From Galbibacter pacificus (GTDB lineage Bacteria > Bacteroidota > Bacteroidia > Flavobacteriales > Flavobacteriaceae): DNA of 64,000 nt. The notes beneath the pieces are model-generated. The model was not told where the DNA came from. It worked only from the letters and a program-made list of their open reading frames with translations, and ran no database searches. Position numbers and translations under genes: made by a program. This document shows, one piece after another, positions 61,291 through 64,000 of the stretch; position 1 is the first letter of the stretch; each line of letters opens with the position of its first letter. Where the stretch lies: contig NZ_JAPMUA010000004.1 in assembly GCF_029603155.1 (NCBI RefSeq), forward strand, positions 62,001-126,000, written 5' to 3'.

Positions 61291-62724
61291 ATGAAATCAA
61301 ATACTATAAAAGAACTGTTAACCGGAGAAAAACTCCTTCAAGAAGTTAAAGTAAAAGGATGGATACGTACCTTTAGGAGCAATCGGTTTATTGCTTTAAA
61401 CGATGGCTCCACAATTAACAATATACAATGCGTAGTCGATTTTGAAAACACGCCTGAAAATGTTTTAAAGCAAATCAACACAGGAGCTGCAGTTACCATT
61501 AGTGGGACTTTGATAGAAAGCCAGGGAAAAGGCCAGCGCGTAGAAATACAAGTTCAGGACATTGAAATACTGGGGATTGCCAACCCTGAAGAATATCCCA
61601 TTCAGCCTAAAAAACACTCATTGGAGTTTTTAAGGGAGAAAGCACATTTGCGTGTTCGCACCAGTACTTTTAGTGCTGTTATGCGTGTACGTTCAGCTTT
61701 ATCGTTTGCCGTACACCAATATTTTCAGCAAAATGGTTTTTATTATGTAAATACACCTATAATTACCGGATCGGATGCTGAAGGTGCTGGAGAGATGTTC
61801 AGGGTAACTACCTTGGACGCAAAAAAACCTCCCTTAAATGATAAAAACGAAATTGATTACAAAGAAGATTTCTTTGGCAAAGAGACCAATTTAACCGTTT
61901 CGGGCCAGCTTGAAGGCGAAGCCTATGCCATGGGTCTTGGAAAAATATATACTTTTGGACCAACTTTTAGGGCCGAAAACTCAAACACCTCAAGGCACTT
62001 GGCAGAATTTTGGATGATCGAACCCGAAGTAGCTTTTCTGGACCTCGACGGAAACATGGACCTTGCCGAAGACTTTATAAAATATGTGGTGGGGTACGCT
62101 CTGGATAATTGCAAAGACGACCTTGAGTTTTTAGAACAAAGATTGTTGCAGGAAGAAAAAACAAAGCCACAAGCCGAAAGAAGCGAAATGAAACTTACGG
62201 ACAAGCTTCGCTTTGTTTTAGAAAACAATTTTAAACGGGTAAGTTACACCGAGGCCATTGAAATATTAAAGAACTCAAAACCCAATAAAAAGAAAAAATT
62301 CAGTTACACAATTAAAGAATGGGGCGCCGACCTACAAAGTGAACACGAACGCTATTTGGTAGAAAAACACTTTAAAGCCCCAGTGATATTGTTTGACTAT
62401 CCTGCCAAAATCAAAGCTTTCTACATGCGCCTTAACGATGACGGAAAAACCGTAAGGGCCATGGATATACTTTTCCCGGGAATTGGGGAAATTGTTGGCG
62501 GGGCACAAAGAGAAGAACGTTACGACGTGCTCAAGGAAAAAATAAAGGCAATGGGCATAGACGAAAAAGAGCTTTGGTGGTACCTTGATTTAAGAAAATT
62601 CGGGACTGCAACTCACAGTGGTTTTGGTCTAGGATTTGAACGTTTGGTGCTCTTTACAACCGGAATGACAAACATTCGGGACGTAATTCCATTCCCGAGA
62701 ACACCCCAAAATGCCGAATTTTAG
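61291..62724 (+). CDS. asnS: Asparaginyl-tRNA synthetase
   Basis: AsnRS charges tRNA-Asn. It has 477 residues from the ATG at 61291 (MKSNTIKELL); an earlier in-frame TTG lies inside the promoter. The N-terminal OB-fold (residues 20-110, VKVKGWIRTFRSNRFIALNDGS) binds the anticodon. The class II core has motif 2 FRAENSNTSRHLAEFWMIEPE and motif 3 GFGLGFERLV. The presence of AsnRS means Asn-tRNA need not come from the amidotransferase route. A terminator follows. Confidence 0.98.
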   Translation: MKSNTIKELLTGEKLLQEVKVKGWIRTFRSNRFIALNDGSTINNIQCVVDFENTPENVLKQINTGAAVTISGTLIESQGKGQRVEIQVQDIEILGIANPEEYPIQPKKHSLEFLREKAHLRVRTSTFSAVMRVRSALSFAVHQYFQQNGFYYVNTPIITGSDAEGAGEMFRVTTLDAKKPPLNDKNEIDYKEDFFGKETNLTVSGQLEGEAYAMGLGKIYTFGPTFRAENSNTSRHLAEFWMIEPEVAFLDLDGNMDLAEDFIKYVVGYALDNCKDDLEFLEQRLLQEEKTKPQAERSEMKLTDKLRFVLENNFKRVSYTEAIEILKNSKPNKKKKFSYTIKEWGADLQSEHERYLVEKHFKAPVILFDYPAKIKAFYMRLNDDGKTVRAMDILFPGIGEIVGGAQREERYDVLKEKIKAMGIDEKELWWYLDLRKFGTATHSGFGLGFERLVLFTTGMTNIRDVIPFPRTPQNAEF

Positions 62725-62750
62725 AATATATTAACACTATATAGTAATAA

Positions 62751-62790
62751 AACTAGCTCATGAACACCTATTCATAAGGCTAGTTTTTTT
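62751..62790 (+). terminator. asnS terminator
   Basis: AACTAGC pairs with GCTAGTT, with an inner ATGAA/TTCAT, followed by TTTTTTT. It lies 26 nt after the asnS stop. Confidence 0.8.
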
Positions 62791-62817
62791 ATTTTTATAT
62801 AAAGGTTACAAGAGCAT

Positions 62818-64000
62818 ATGCTTAAACAGCAATTACAATTTAAATTATCACAAAAGTTATCGCCGCAACAGATTCAGTTAATGAAATTGATTCAGTTGCC
62901 AACACAGGCATTTGAGCAACGCTTAAAACAAGAGCTTGAAGAAAACCCTGCGCTCGAAAGCGGAAAGGAAGAAAGTGACTTTAACAATGATGACATTGAT
63001 AATTCGATGGAAGAAGATTACGACAGTGATTCTATTAATGCTGAAGATATTAATGTTGATGAATACTTAAGTGATGACGAAATTCCTGAATACCGTTTAC
63101 AATCCAATAATTACAGCAGCGATGATGAAGAGAAAACCGTGCCCTATGCAGCAGGCACATCTTTTCATCAATACCTACTGAACCAGTTAAATACATTCAG
63201 GTTAAACGACAACGAACGGGATATTGCAGAATTTTTAGTGGGAAGCGTAGACGAAAGCGGCTACATCCGCAGGGATATTTCGGATATTGTAGACGACCTT
63301 GCCTTTACCCAAAATGTTTTTACAGACGAAAGCCAAGTAGAAAAAGTACTTGAGCTTGTCCAGCAGCTCGACCCATCCGGGGTTTGTGCCCGAAATTTGC
63401 AAGAATGCCTCCTTATTCAACTGCAAAGTAAAGACCCTACCCCAAGCATAGAACTTGCCATCGATATTTTGGACCGCTCTTTTGAACAGTTTACTAAAAA
63501 ACATTACACAAAACTGATCCAGAAGCACGGAATTACCGAAGAAGAATTAAGGGATGCCATCCATGAAATAGAACGCCTGAACCCAAAACCGGGCGGTTCC
63601 TATTCAGGGAACAACCGGATCGTAGAGCATGTTGTTCCTGATTTCACCATAAAAATTACAGATGGCGAACTGGAACTGTCCCTAAACGGACGAAATGCCC
63701 CGGATTTACATGTGTCCAGGGAGTACAACAATATGCTAAAGGGCTATAAGGACAGTAAAAACAAGTCCAAATCGCAAAAAGATGCCGTTATGTTTATTAA
63801 ACAAAAACTGGATGCCGCCAAATGGTTTATAGAAGCCATAAAACAACGTCAGGAAACATTGTTTGTAACCATGAACTGCATAATGCATTATCAGGAAGAA
63901 TATTTTTTAACCGGTGACGAACGTAAGTTGAAACCAATGATATTAAAAGATATTGCCGATACTATTGGCATGGACGTATCTACCGTATCCAGGGTTGCCA
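62818..64000 (+). CDS. rpoN: RNA polymerase sigma-54 factor (partial, C-terminus outside window)
   Basis: Sigma-54. The ATG at 62818 starts MLKQQLQFKLSQKLSPQQIQLM, the glutamine-rich activator-contact region I (residues 1-50, with LIQLPTQAFEQRLKQELEENPAL). The acidic linker (about 51-105) and the core-binding domain (about 110-310, with LQLRLNDNERD-type and QLDPSGVCARNLQECL blocks) follow. At the edge is the HTH start LKDIADTIGMDVSTVSRVA. The frame is open to base 64000; the RpoN box is outside. It would work with the NtrC-type regulator at 11798-13153. Confidence 0.95.
   Translation, partial: MLKQQLQFKLSQKLSPQQIQLMKLIQLPTQAFEQRLKQELEENPALESGKEESDFNNDDIDNSMEEDYDSDSINAEDINVDEYLSDDEIPEYRLQSNNYSSDDEEKTVPYAAGTSFHQYLLNQLNTFRLNDNERDIAEFLVGSVDESGYIRRDISDIVDDLAFTQNVFTDESQVEKVLELVQQLDPSGVCARNLQECLLIQLQSKDPTPSIELAIDILDRSFEQFTKKHYTKLIQKHGITEEELRDAIHEIERLNPKPGGSYSGNNRIVEHVVPDFTIKITDGELELSLNGRNAPDLHVSREYNNMLKGYKDSKNKSKSQKDAVMFIKQKLDAAKWFIEAIKQRQETLFVTMNCIMHYQEEYFLTGDERKLKPMILKDIADTIGMDVSTVSRVA

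Overview
The window is from a chromosome of a Bacteroidota bacterium, most likely Flavobacteriaceae. The sequence is AT-rich. Promoters fit the Bacteroidota consensus TTTG-N19-TAnnTTTG, best seen upstream of rplM. Respiration uses an alternative complex III (ActA-F) fused in one operon to an aa3-type oxidase. Several families typical of the phylum are present: DUF4301, DUF5686, DUF2723, a SPOR protein and a TonB-dependent receptor with a carboxypeptidase-like N-domain.

Layout. 1-2863 (-): an operon for a TIM-barrel isomerase-like protein, a YdjC/ChbG deacetylase and an APC permease cut by the window edge. 2926-6410: greA, a degenerate Rieske-like lipoprotein, a 5'(3')-deoxyribonucleotidase, and a Crp/Fnr regulator with an AhpD-like protein and a DJ-1/PfpI lipoprotein. 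6643-9254: a TonB-dependent receptor behind a textbook TPP riboswitch, hence probably thiamine uptake. 9333-13153: a hybrid histidine kinase with receiver and Hpt domains, converging on a sigma-54-type response regulator. 13352-16144: two paralogous small secreted PepSY-like proteins separated by a 1.9 kb group II intron. Both intron ends can be read, and it sits right after the terminator of one paralog, as group IIC introns do. Its reverse transcriptase ORF is split.

16418-20049 (-): overlapping genes for a thiamine-binding-like protein, a PnuC-type transporter, a NadR-like kinase and DUF4301, preceded by a phosphopantetheinyl transferase. 20157-22411: ahcY, then a frameshifted orphan vsr. 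22439-34309 (-): the actABCDEF-ctaC-ctaD operon. It moves electrons from quinol through ACIII hemes and Fe-S clusters to cytochrome c and on to oxygen.

34411-39571: a SPOR protein, then rimP-nusA-infB (-) with a terminator-like hairpin in the leader. 39947-40018: tRNA-Gln. 40206-48251: a DUF2723 GT-C-like membrane protein, a NodB deacetylase, a VOC protein, a thioredoxin-fold protein without CxxC, a metallophosphoesterase, cutC and an asparaginase-family hydrolase. 48472-55728 (+): polA, then rplM-rpsI-rpsB-tsf-pyrH-frr with structured intergenic RNA. 55833-64000 (+): DUF5686, an MMPL/RND transporter, asnS and the 5' part of rpoN, cut by the right edge.

Most of the window is core genome. The least ordinary parts are the intron inserted between duplicated genes, the TPP-regulated receptor and its possible link to the thiamine-binding/PnuC/kinase/DUF4301 operon, the hairpin leaders of the elongation-factor genes, and several proteins that have lost the signature residues of their family. 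I found no CRISPR array, prophage or recognisable anti-phage system.
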